From Holothuria scabra (Eukaryota; Echinodermata; Holothuroidea; Aspidochirotida; Holothuriidae): a stretch of DNA of 64,000 nucleotides. The notes beneath the pieces were generated by a model that did no database searches, was not told the origin of the DNA, and was given only the letters and a program-made list of their open reading frames with translations. The position numbers and the translations under genes are program-made. Positions 1-10,702 of this stretch are shown here, piece after piece. How positions within the stretch are numbered: position 1 is the first letter of the stretch; each line of letters opens with the position of its first letter. The DNA lies in NCBI GenBank assembly GCA_037179385.1, contig CM074187.1, positions 9,425,450 to 9,489,449 of the forward strand. The letters run 5' to 3'.

Positions 1-522
1 CATTTTGAAGTCTATGCTAGAATAGGATCGATTGTATGATTTCCACATTAATGTTTGTGACAAATTTACTTGGAAGGGATGTCTTTCAAAGGAATCTGGG
101 TGAGATATCAACAATCCGATTGTATGTGAGTTAAAATGTTTTCTTTTCTGGTTGAAAGAATTGTTGTTAAGTCATAGATCGACTAGATTGCTGGAACCAA
201 AATTTCAAACTGATAGGCCTAACATAAATGGGACAGCTTGAGTGAATAATGACAAAATTCCTCTTTTGAGGAATTGGGAGTGATAATTTCAAATTTTGAT
301 TGATATATTTTTGGCTTTATACTGGGGTATTCTTCAGATATAATTGAGAAATTATTTGGCCAGTACCAGTCTCATGCTACCTAATCTGTGTGCAAAATGT
401 CACTTAAACATAGCATTATAATACACACACTGTGAAAATGGGTTCCTGTGATGATGTCATTCTTGGTTCAATGCACTTTTAAATCTTTTTCATTTTTCAG
501 CTATTGGGCTGAAAGGGGTACC

Positions 523-2655
523 CAGGGAGCAATTTGTTTTTGAAATTTTGATTAGCAGTTTTGCTACTCAATATTCAGATTTGATTAGCAGTTCCTCAAA
601 AATGATTAGCAACTTTTTATATTGACATTTCCTAGTTGTACAGAAGCTTGTAAAAAACTACAAAATCAAAGACTTAAGGGTAGGTCTGATATTTCAGGTA
701 ATGTAACGTCATGCATCCATATGACCCGTATCATGTATGCCGTATAACTACACTCAGCCAGAAAATAACCATAGATGTTACCATGGTAATTTCTGTAAAA
801 AAAATGCTGTGGAGACAGCAGCTCTTGATGACATTTTATGGGTTCTTTTCAGCATTTTTCTCAATGTTTTGCTTTGCTACCTTCCACATGAATATGTTTG
901 TTTGTCAATTCAATGACCGAATAAGGCCAAACGCACCAGTTTAAGGAAGCATTTGGTACTTAGTAAATTCTCTTTTTATTGTAAAGCGCCTCAGAAAACC
1001 TTTGGTTCTGGAGTGCGCTATATTAAGTATTATTTACATTACATTACATTACATTACATGCAAATAAATTGTCTATGACACTTCATTAATAGCAACGTAA
1101 TTCCCTCACTGGATTGGTTTGTACCCAATCTTAGAAAACCTTACAAAATGCATCCTCTTTATCGCATTCATTTTCCTGTCAAGTGCCATTTTAGTTCAGG
1201 AGCAGTAGTATGACATGTGAAAGCAACCAATTTGAGAACAGTGCCATATTTTATTGACATTCATCAGATGCAACCATCCTTAGTCATCATCATCACTGTC
1301 CAGATTGTCACTAGATGGTTCTCCCTTTTCGCTGATTTCCCTCACCTAAAATTAGGCCACCACTTACTTGTAACGACATACTGACTTCCAATTAGTCACC
1401 CACACCCATTATATTTTATGAATCCAAGCTCCATCTCCTTATTGTACAACCAAGCAGAGTAACTGCCAATGTGCAGAATCAAGCTCATTCCTGTGCCTTT
1501 AGGACAGAGATTCACTTTATTATGTATCATTAATTTATTGGCTTTTAAAACTTATGATAATCTGAGCAAGTTTTGAGGCTTCTTAAATCCTTTCATTAGT
1601 TGTCGAAAACCTGAACCTACAATCTCCTCAGTGTCCCTTAAAATTTGACTTCAAGATAGTGCACTAGTACATTCTACTGTACAGGTATTTCCTTCTCAGG
1701 GTAGCCACCCTAAAACGTAAAGTTGATAGGCATACAAAATATCTAGATGACATTCACTTCATTAAATAGTTTCCCGGTATGTGCAAAATACTTAAACTAA
1801 GCCTGCCTAATATTTTTAAAAACTTTCAGCAATTTCCTTGTACGATATGTTTTCCTTCCGAGGTGCTTGCTTTGGCTCCTATGCTATCCTAACAAGGTTT
1901 TACATTACGATTTCTGAGCCTAGCTTAGGTCTTGAGGGCAAACTTGCCTTAATTGGCAGATTACGGTTTGGAATGCAGTGTGGCTTGGCACTAAGTTTCT
2001 TTGCATGCAGTAGAACTGTACAGCATGGAATCGTGAGTTGTGCAACGTGAACAAAAGCATGAAATATTTGTGGAGTGATTTGTAATTTCAAACAATTGCG
2101 GCCTTAAATATTCACCCTTTTAGGAGTTTAAAACACAGTGATTTGGGAATTATGAGCATGTTTGACTGAGAATAATGAAAAGATTGATCGACGGCAAAAA
2201 TCTTCTGTCGCTACCAGTATTATCAAGGGCAAAACCAGGTGCTTTCCACGGTTTTTGCCGTGGATGCCGCGGGTTATTATTCCCCTGTACACTGTTACAG
2301 CCCTTAGGCTGTGTATTTTGTAGTAGTAAACAATGCATCTCCTGCGGAGCGAGATCATGTGTTAGAACTCTTGAAAGCGGAAAATTTTCGGTGGTTTTAT
2401 TTAGAAACAAACATAGTTTGCGGAGCAAGAACCTGGCCGATTTTTTGTTTTGCATGATCAGGTTTCATGACTTCCAATTTCCGTTTTTATTTTCCCCTAA
2501 TATTTCATTCTGCGAACATTCAAAATGATGCAAGACCTGCTGAAATTTTGCATCGCAAGTCTGCTATTCAAGATCAAATGATGTATCGCAATTATCAAAT
2601 TTTCCTCGTTTTTGTATCGCAAATTGTGATGCGAACCCGAACAAATTGCTCCCTG
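523..2655. mobile_element. hAT-like non-autonomous element with 5-bp target duplication
   Basis: The two ends form a 16-bp perfect inverted repeat, CAGGGAGCAATTTGTT at 523 and its complement ending at 2655. The flanks carry the same 5-mer GTACC (518-522 and 2656-2660). Inside the left end GATTAGCA recurs; inside the right end GCGATAC/GCGATGC recurs, as subterminal transposase-binding repeats do. No transposase frame is present. CAGGG ends suggest hAT; a 5-bp duplication is known for a minority hAT group, so the superfamily is uncertain. Confidence 0.6.
975..1059 (+). repeat. Retroposon 3' tail with (ATTAC)n microsatellite
   Basis: GTAAAGCGCCTCAGAAAACC is followed closely by GTGCGCTATATTAAGTATTA and then about five ATTAC units (1033-1058). 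The GTAAAGCGC...GCGCTATAT pattern before a short tandem repeat is typical of LINE/SINE 3' ends in many animals. It lies inside the 523-2655 element. Confidence 0.5.
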
Positions 2656-3047
2656 GTACCATTTCACTTGAGCATTTCTCTTTTGTGGGAGAGAATTTTT
2701 TAAAATAAATGCTTTTTTTTGTTGATAGATAGTGTCAGAGAATGACTCCAAATCGTTGTCTTGAGTCATTTCATGGGCTCTTTAATAAATACATCAGGAA
2801 AATCATTTACTCCTGCTGAGGAGAATTTTGTTGTCATTTGTCATGATATTTTAGCAACTATAGAAAAATTTTATCAGTATACCACATACTTAATTAAATG
2901 TTAAACATTATGAACTGTACAATGTAATTCTTCCCCTTAATTCTTAACGGTTTTGAAATATTTAGCCTCAATCATCAGTCATAGGTAATCATACCCTATT
3001 TTTGGAAACTCTCTTGACAGAATGTAAACACATCTCTAGCTTTTGTT

Positions 3048-3925
3048 GTGTGTACATGGTATAGTGGCATCTGCTTCTCATGCTGGAGGCATGAGTTCTG
3101 TTTGCACATCAAAGACTTTAAAAATGAAACCTACTGCATTTGTATGTGATGCTCCACATAAGCAGTAGAGTGGGGAAAATGGTATCCAGTTAAAACGTTC
3201 CCAGGCCAAAACATCCCTGCTTTTTTGCACCCCTGTAGTACTGTATACAAAGTCAAAATGTTACGACTTAGAGACTTTGAACATGAATTCAGGAATCAAA
3301 ATGGAAACTCTGACTTCGAAACTTCAAGAAAATTCGAAAGCAAATTAAAATGGAAAGTGTGAGGATTGATTATGAAAAAGTTAGGTATACTCTAATTTTA
3401 GGCCTACTGTATGCTAACTGTAGAAGTTAGAACCTGCTCATGTTAGGCAAACCTGTGCCTCACTGCTATAAACTGCTACAGTTTTACAACAGGTGAATGT
3501 AGAAATTACAACAAACACTTTGGAATTTAACAAAATTATCTGAACTTCAGGGTTCGAAATTAGCATTGGTTTATCACTTGTCCGTAGGGCTTTCATTCCT
3601 TGTTGATCACTTGGCCACATGTTTCGCTTGTCTAGGCCTGTAATATGTGAGTCACAGCTACTGTATCAGGCTTGTAATGCAACAAACATGTGGGTGCTTG
3701 TATAGCGTTAGGCCTATGTGCACAACTGGCTGAAATGCATAGCCAGAATGAATCTTCTTTTCATAATACTTTGGAAGTTCAAAGTAAATGAATAATATAG
3801 CAGGGATGTTTTGGTCAGGAGACATTTTGACTGGTAAAGCAGTAAAATAATCCAGTGTCTCACAACTGGAAAAAATGGCTGTAGTTACAGTTGGATAAAA
3901 CCATTATGTTATAAGTTAAGGTTAA
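3048..3925 (+). mobile_element. tRNA-derived SINE split by a DNA transposon
   Basis: 3048-3182 matches the 5' half of the local SINE (ATCAAAGACTTTAAAAATGA, then GATGCTCCACATAAGCAGTA). 3837-3925 matches its 3' half (CACAACTGGAAAAAATGGCT). The element at 3185-3834 separates the halves. Confidence 0.65.
3185..3834. mobile_element. TA-flanked DNA transposon relic, ~650 bp, long inverted ends
   Basis: The ends are about 36-bp imperfect inverted repeats: left CCAGTTAAAACGTTCCCAGG continuing to ACATCCCTGCT, right AGCAGGGATGTTTTGGTCAG continuing to TTTTGACTGG. TA lies on each side (3183-3184, 3835-3836), consistent with a Tc1/mariner-type target. No transposase frame remains. It sits inside a SINE. 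Confidence 0.7.
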
Positions 3926-4258
3926 GTTAGTTGAACCCTCTCTACTGTAGTTTTTTTGAAAAAATTCAAACAAGTGCTTTGGATATCAATTAAAAGGAGG
4001 GGTAGAGTCCCACACCATCTCCAATACCACCATCAAGAGCTGGCATAAAATGTCTGGAGTATGAATCCCTAACACCACACACACGTTGTTACCATAGTTT
4101 GTTCCCATAGGTGAATATAGTACTATGTCATTCATGTTGTTTCTTGTACCAGCAAAGTTGGAAGGTATCCTATTATCTAATAATGTAGTCAGTCTCATTT
4201 TATCATATGTGCAGCGGCATGACCATTAATGAAGATGTTTATTGTACAGGCCCAAGTC

Positions 4259-5779
4259 CACGGCTGGAAAAAACCGAAATTTCCCGGCAATGATTTCCCG
4301 TGTGATTGTAATTATTTACTATCTAAGCGGAGCGCGACCATGGGTTCGCGCGAAGCGTACAGAAAAAATTTTGAAAAATGAAGCCTCTCAGATTGCAGGA
4401 AACGGCCCTTCCTGGCCCTGAAAGCCCCTGATGAATGAACGTCGTGGCGGGAAAATTATGTAGCCCATCGGGTTTTTTGATAGCTTTGGACACGATTTTG
4501 TTGAGTCCGACCTAATCATGAATTAAAGCACTGGGAATGAAAATTATTTGTGCATTAACTGCTAACTAAGCTTTCAAATTATGTAGATTTCGAACGAAAT
4601 AAAGTTGAATTCCACTACCGAATCTCTCCTTCCTTCAAAGTTTGTCCTACTCTTCTCTTCTGTCAAACAAACTAATTAACTTTCTAGCCAAGCAACTTGT
4701 CCATTGAGCGCCGTCGCGTTCAGCTCAGCAACTACTACTGTTGTGTGCATACATAAAACACTCCTTCACAAACAGCAGCAAGTCACCGCTGCTACTACAG
4801 TACTACGTCGCTATCACGTTCTTTACTGTGCTGCACAAATGAAAGCAAATAGCCCAAATGTGGCTCTCTCATTGGTCGCCCCGAATAGCCTGACAGAATG
4901 GCAATATGTTTGTTTAATACAGCTATGCAATGAGGATGGGACGAACTTTGTTACTGTGTTGTGTAAAATGTGTCCGTTACTCAGGCTTCACAAGGGGCAA
5001 AACATAATCGATCATTCAAGAAATCATTTAGGCCTACGATACGCATAAAGGCTAGGTCTATATACTTGGCATATTCTTGAACCAAACTTCTCCGCTATTC
5101 CCGCTAATGACTACCCGCTCTATTAAACGCTCACGATTTTCACCCGCACCATCAAAAACAATTACACATGTGGCCCGACTACTGATTTTTGAGCACCGAT
5201 TTGTTGAAACAAAGGAGAATAACACGCCTCTTATTTTTAAGAACAGGGAGATTCCTTCATACTGTGGCTACATGCATTATCACTTCAGATGTACTACACA
5301 CAGCAAACGTTCAACCACGTGCATTCATTCATCTGTTATAACTCAGTGTAGATTCGTCAGCCAGCTCGGCCGAAGAAAATGTCGTGCATTCTGATTGGTT
5401 GTTTTATCAGCACAGACTGTGTACAAAACATGCAGAATATACACAGTGTACGGTACTAATTGACCCACTCATGGCAGCATCACGCTGTTTCTCTTCGTAG
5501 TGTTTGGAAGTTGTAGTTTATCCCCGGGATATCCCAATTGAATTTGCTTGTATAAATGAACGAAAAACTTTTAAATATTCTCTGGTAGTTCAAGTTGGGG
5601 AGTGCAGAATGTGTTGAAATTTTTAGAATGAAAGCTAACAAGGAGCTTTTATTGACTTATTCTGACAATACGATGATAAGCCCGACACCCATTTTAAAAG
5701 TCCTTTGAACAAATTTCCCGCGAGTGGGTTGGATTTCCCGGCAATGAGCTTCCCGTATTGCCGGTTTTTTCCAGCCGTG
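4259..5779. mobile_element. hAT-like non-autonomous element, 1521 bp, 8-bp target duplication
   Basis: Perfect 18-bp terminal inverted repeat CACGGCTGGAAAAAACCG, followed on both sides by TTCCCGGCAATG-type subterminal repeats. The flanking 8-mer CCCAAGTC is at 4251-4258 and 5780-5787. The 8-bp duplication points to hAT (P or Merlin are alternatives). The interior is GC- and CpG-richer than its surroundings and contains ATTGGT (inverted CCAAT) at 4871 and about 5394. Short frames inside (such as 4704-5048) resemble nothing I know. Confidence 0.85.
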
Positions 5780-6971
5780 CCCAAGTCATTACACTGTACT
5801 CACATCTTTCAATATAAAAGCTATGAATGTTTCATACTAGGTGTACTGTAGACCAGAAATTAATAATGAAGTGAATTAAATTAAATGTCTTTTTTAAATG
5901 AACTAGCACATTATTATATCCTTCACTTCAATCATTCAATTCAATAAATACTGTTATAATCAAATGTAAGCTATTGAGTGAGTGCTACAACCTTATACAA
6001 TCATGTTGCACAGCAATCAAATGATTCCCATGTGGCTCCAAACTTCCAGTGGTATTATCATGTAAGTTATTATACAGAAATTATTTGATTGAAGGGATGG
6101 AATAATGAACTTGGTAGACATTTAATACCCTTTTCCATTGAAGATCTATGTTTAATAGAAGACTTTTTGTGTGAAAACTCACCCTCAAAAGAAATAGACT
6201 GCCACTTTTGAGAAAAATGTGGACTCTCTTTATTCTTCCTTGTGAAGAATATTACAGTACGTACATGGTATATCACTTTAAATGTAGCATTTGATGAGAT
6301 GTTTTGTACCTGTGGGCTTTATTATGTCAAGCTGTGTTTTTATTTGCAATGAAGTGTTAATACTAATAGATATGTGTGCTCAAATAAGCAATGGAAATAA
6401 ATGTGAATTCCTGATCTTAAAAAAGGAAAATTCATTTTGATTGTCAAGTTGAGAGTCGCAAAGTGAAGTTTAGAAGAGTTTCCAGGGGTATTAGCTTTTT
6501 TTGGGGGGGGGGGGGGAGGAAGAGGAGGCACTTGAGAGTGAGGGTAAACCTGTTTTGTAATAGGAAGATGTGCAGAATGTGGTATTCTTCCCACATACTG
6601 TGCATATTCCTGTTACAGTTAACTAAAGATGTACAGTACAGTACATGAGAACAAAGGCACATGTATGTAAAGTGCTTTTGAAAATTCTGAGAGCTGCCCA
6701 AAACTACTACTTTTGGCTACCAACTGCAACTCATTAATTTTTGCATACCATCAGGTATGGTATTAAAAGATTTATAATGGTGACTGATACAAATAGTTAC
6801 CAATATATACAGTAATCCTTTAAGGTTAGTTCCAGAAATTTTCACATATCAGTTTGAGGTTTAGAATTGAATTCTTCAATACAGCATAGTACAGGTAGCA
6901 TAAGAAGTTGCATAATCTAATGTTTTTCCTTTTTGTGGACTCATGCATCGTGTAACAACCTTAAAAGTGTT

Positions 6972-7340
6972 TTAAAGCGGCTCATTGATTTGATATCGAT
7001 AACTTAATAAGAGTCACAAAGGGTCACTACCACATAACAATGCTTAAAGTTAGCATAACAAGTCAAGTTTCAAGTCCAAAAGTCACAGAAAACGTAAAGT
7101 TATGAATTTTCTAGTGTCCTGAATTGCAATGGTTTTGTACATAATTTGAAAAAATGTCTGGTCACGAATTTTTGAAAACAGACTTGAACCGTTAAATACT
7201 CACTCATAAAACAGTTATTTATATGTAGGGTATGGGGGTTGTCTTAGTTTGACCATTTGTCATTGATTTGTGCGGAAAACCTAATGGGTTTGGAAAAATT
7301 TGATGAATTTCATGAACCAACTCAATGAGCCGCTTTAAAA
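6972..7340. mobile_element. TTAA-type MITE with AGCGGCTCATTG ends
   Basis: TTTTAAAGCGGCTCATTG begins near 6970 and its complement ends near 7340. Both ends contain TTAA next to AGCGGCTC, consistent with TTAA target duplication. About 365 bp, no coding potential. Confidence 0.65.
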
Positions 7341-7687
7341 GTGCAAGTAAATACCAAGTAGATTGACAGGGTTGTGACAAGCTAGCATCACAAATATGAA
7401 ATCTTTTTTAAGATGAGAGCTGAATATCTTAAAAGATGGTGGCATGTATCACCCACCATTGAAGTGTATGTAAAGATGCTAGACTAACCATAACTTGGGT
7501 GGTCTTTAGTATTCCTTGGAGGTTTATGCAGCAATTTATACCAAACTGCCACAGAAGTTTTTTCTTACTACAACAAATATTGGCTTGGGGCAAAAGTTTG
7601 CACGTTTGAGCTTCTGCACAGTCTGTGCTCTAGTGATTATGTGCTAAGTATATAAAATACATGGCGTAATATCTATTATTTCTATCA

Positions 7688-7848
7688 TATGGGGGAGCTA
7701 GGGGGGCTTAACCCCCCCCAATTTTTTGCTAGCCCCCCAAAATTGGACAAATGCTACTTGCCAACAGATGGTGGTGCTCTGCTTAGATGGTAAAACCTGA
7801 ATTAGCCCCCCCCCCCCTTAAAATAAGGTCCCTAGAACCGCCCCTGCA
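7688..7848. repeat. Short G/C-run element with weak inverted ends
   Basis: The left end GGGGGAGCTAGGGGGGCTTA and the right end AAGGTCCCTAGAACCGCCCC are imperfect inverted complements enclosing long C runs. It looks like a short non-autonomous transposon; no clear target duplication. Confidence 0.4.
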
Positions 7849-8515
7849 TGTAGGGAGTTCTTAGCTTTAAAACCCTTAAAGTGTGGGTAGAGCTCATGTA
7901 TACTCTAGAGGGACAAAATGTCTGCCACACTGAAAATGTCTGTCTCACTTTTCAACAGGCATCAGCCTCTGTAATTGCTAGTAAATTTTTTCTAAAATTT
8001 GCTGGACAGGTGTCATATTAGGGGGGCAACTTATTTCCTTCATAACAACATTATAAACCAAAGAAAAGTGGTAATTTTTGGCCATTTTGATTATTTTTTG
8101 CCTCAAGGCAAAATTTCATGAAACACAATCCCAGTGGAGGCATTGTTAGATATAGGCCTGTTCTCATAACTGCCTGTGTCTGCTGTGTACACACCATGAA
8201 TTCACAGTCAGCTAATTGCTAAATTCTTAAGTAATGTTAGTATCTATTACCAGGGAACTGCCATTACATTGATCTCTACTTGCTGTGTGAGGACACTTCT
8301 ATACTGTGAGGTCACTGTAGTGCTACAGCATTTGGCTCATCAGTATTTCCTATCAGCCTCCAAACGGATGGTGAATTGAAGTTTCTTCTAGTACTTCATT
8401 TTTTTTTGCTTACAAATTTCACAGAGGAGTGAACTGGAGAGGGAGGGAGGGATGGAGGGAGGGAAGAACTTCTCAATTGGTATTCCTGATGCAATAAACT
8501 ATGGTTGTTTCTGGA

Positions 8516-8775
8516 TAGGGATAAGTTAAAGAGCTATGGGTTAGGGTAGGTTATATGGAAATTAACACCTCAGACTTAGACCTATTGGTTCAAGATGAGT
8601 CAGCCTTTTGTGGCTCATTGACTTGTTTTTCTTACTCCATTGCTTATGCTTACCATCAAGGGCAATGGCAGTAGGTTCCATTTTTGAAGTCGTCAGTACA
8701 ACTCTGCAAGGACTCAAACTCCCTACTGTACCTCCGGAATGCAGGTCTGATGCTTTAACCATTTGACCATGCAGA
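8516..8775 (-). mobile_element. tRNA-derived SINE copy
   Basis: Reverse orientation. The tRNA-like head is at 8700-8775 (complement GGTCAAATGGTTAAAGCATC), the body with TGGAACCTACTGCCATTGCC is at 8650-8690, and the tail at 8516-8640 contains AATGAGCCACAAAAGGCTGA. It shares its body with nine to ten other copies in the window. Confidence 0.7.
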
Positions 8776-9390
8776 ATTATGGGATGGGACTAGAAGCAAG
8801 TTAAGTAGGTTTGAAGAATTGGAACTGTTTGGGTTTATGACCAACTGCCTTTAAGAATACATTATACAGTTAATTGTATTGTGCTTGGAAAGCTTAGCTG
8901 TAAAAGGAGTGATTCTATCAGAACATTTGCCTAGCTATCGTCTTGTATAATCCGTATTTTATGCTGTGAAGGGATTCTTACATCAGTACTTTTCATGAAC
9001 ACAAGCAGTTCTTGTTACACTGCACTTTGCTATTCAAGATACATGGAATGCTTGTACTTGGGTCACCAACATTCCCCTTGTGCATTGCATACCCATCATA
9101 ATCCATGTAGACTGATACAGTGGTATGTTTCAAAGTACATTCAGAAGTCACAAGCAAGTAATGAAGGTTCCACTGTGTGTTGTCTTTGCCACATACTGTA
9201 CTGTACCATTTTTATCGAACTGTTTAGTACAGTGTTTAATAGGCATTTATGTGATGTTTTGAATTACAAGTTTTTAGCGTGATATTGTACGACAAGTATC
9301 ATTTGGCAACCAAGGCAATTGTTAAATATGGCTTTTAGATCAGAACAATGAAGACAAAGTAACACAATGTTTTAATGTCATATTTTTAAA

Positions 9391-9926
9391 AAGATCAATC
9401 CTCTCATCCCAAACTACAATTCTTGTAGCGGTTTACCAAAATTCTCAATTGCCTCAGCTCTTTGCTTGTATTAAACAACATGAATGGTACTGAGAGTGTT
9501 TTGATAATTACAAATTGATCAATTTCATACTCACCCTGAAGCAATAAACTGAGATTGTGCCTGGATGAGGATGATTTTCAGACAATTGTGGGATGGGCTT
9601 AAAGGCATATTTTCATCATCCCAAACAGTTCCAATTCTCCCAACCTACTTACTTCTAGCCCCTCCCACAGTTATCTAAAACTCATCTTTATCCAGACACA
9701 ATCCTTGTTTATTGCTTCATGGCTTGTCCCAGTGGCCATACAAGTCCATAATGTGTAATCAAGACAATTTCAGTGTCCATGCTGTGTAATTTAGTTATGA
9801 TGCATTGTTTGGATGTGATGCTAATCAAAGAGCTGTACCATTTGAGAGTTTTGATGTATGCATACTGAAACTGTAGTTTAGCGTGATGAATGACTGCCTT
9901 TAAGTAAGAAGGTTAGGGGAATAACT
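9391..9926. mobile_element. ~300-bp TTAA MITE (outer copy), split by a second copy
   Basis: 9391-9598 is the left part of the family (CTCTCATCCCAAACTACAAT, then ACCAAAATTCTCAATTGCCT). After the insertion at 9603-9899 its sequence resumes GTAAGAAGGTTAGGGGAATA. The interruption lies at TTAA within GGGCTTAAGTAAG, which is intact in other copies. The far right end is lost where the next copy begins. Confidence 0.75.
9603..9899. mobile_element. ~300-bp TTAA MITE inserted inside another copy
   Basis: 297 bp between TTAA at 9599-9602 and 9900-9903. Ends AGGCATATTTTCATCATCCC and ...AATGACTGCCT. Same subfamily as 17533-17832 and opposite in orientation to the outer copy. Confidence 0.85.
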
Positions 9927-9930
9927 TTAA

Positions 9931-10266
9931 GGGCCAAACCTATCACCCAAAACTACAGTTTTGGTACAGGGGTACCAAAATTCTCAATTGGCTCAGCTCT
10001 TTGGTTGACAGCTAATTCAAACAATGCAGAGTGCCATAGCTTATATTACACAGCATGAAATGTAATGAGAGTGTTTTATGATTATATACATTGTGTTTTT
10101 CTATACCCACTATGAAGCAATGAACTGAGGTTGTATCTGGATGAGGATGAATTTCAGACAGTTGTAGGAGGGGCCTAAGTAAGAAGGTTAGGAGAATTGG
10201 TACTGTTTGGGGTGAGAGAACTTGGCCTTTAAGCACTGTTTGGGGTGAGAGAATTGGGCCTTTAAG
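9931..10266. mobile_element. ~300-bp TTAA MITE, full copy plus a terminal fragment
   Basis: TTAA at 9927-9930 and 10229-10232 bracket 298 bp starting GGGCCAAACCTATCACCC and ending TTTGGGGTGAGAGAACTTGG plus CCT. A second copy of the right end (GCACTGTTTGGGGTGAGAGA...) follows at 10233-10266. Confidence 0.8.
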
Positions 10267-10495
10267 CCCATTTAATACTTATATTTGGACATCAATTTTA
10301 ATGTGTCTGAGACAAATAACACAAAATATATAATTTCAGTATCATTATTGATTATACACTATAATATGTGTTTAAAGTGAAACGTTGAAATTGCTTGTCC
10401 AGACCTTAGAAGAAGCTTGCTTTGTCCCATTATTTTTGTTGAGGACTGCAGCCTTTACTATTGTTAAAATGATGTCTTTCTCTGCTTTTTTACAG

Positions 10496-10702
10496 TGTCA
10501 TGTGTGGGAACCGCAACTCTTTGTGCCTACTCTTCTAAGAAAAATGTGCCTGGGGGATCCCCTTGGGGTGGTATTGATGAGAAGCAGATGAAAGGAACAG
10601 TGCAACCAGATAACAAAACTATCAGTTGCTTGGAAGAGGACAAATATAAATGTTTTGCTGCATGGTCACAAGTAAATGATGTTGTGGAGATCTTATGGCA
10701 AG
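10496..10702 (+). CDS. BMPR2: BMPR2 exon 2: N-terminal half of ligand-binding ectodomain
   Basis: The acceptor is a pyrimidine-rich tract ending in TTTTTTACAG at 10495 and the donor is CAAG/GTATTG at 10703. The exon opens with two bases completing a split codon (phase 1), then encodes 68 residues beginning [11 protein letters not shown]. Cysteines are placed as in the three-finger activin-receptor fold ([19 protein letters not shown]), and the Trp of CFAAW matches the LW of vertebrate BMPR2. One N-glycosylation sequon is present (NKT). The exon ends VEILWQ plus one base, so the QGCW motif is completed across the next intron. No in-frame Met and signal peptide precede it here. Confidence 0.93.

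Larger units (their letters stand above)
1..10495 (+). other. Sequence upstream of BMPR2 exon 2, presumed intron 1
   Basis: No coding exon is supported here. The next exon starts in phase 1, as expected after a signal-peptide exon, but no Met plus hydrophobic leader followed by a phase-1 donor was found, so exon 1 probably lies left of the window. The stretch holds a 5-bp-flanked element (523-2655), an interrupted SINE (3048-3925), a hAT-like element (4259-5779), TTAA MITEs (6972-7340, 9391-10266), a C-rich element (7688-7848) and a SINE (8516-8775). The gaps 5790-6960 and 7850-8515 show nothing recognisable beyond a poly-G run at about 6503-6516 and a purine tract at 8436-8466. Confidence 0.6.

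Noticed and set aside
2175..2528. 117-codon Cys-rich frame
   Set aside because: It lies inside the 523-2655 transposon with frames on both strands and no similarity to a transposase.
10385..10591. A Met-initiated frame with a hydrophobic stretch just upstream of exon 2, considered as a signal peptide
   Set aside because: It is in a different frame from the ectodomain and runs through the splice acceptor without joining it.
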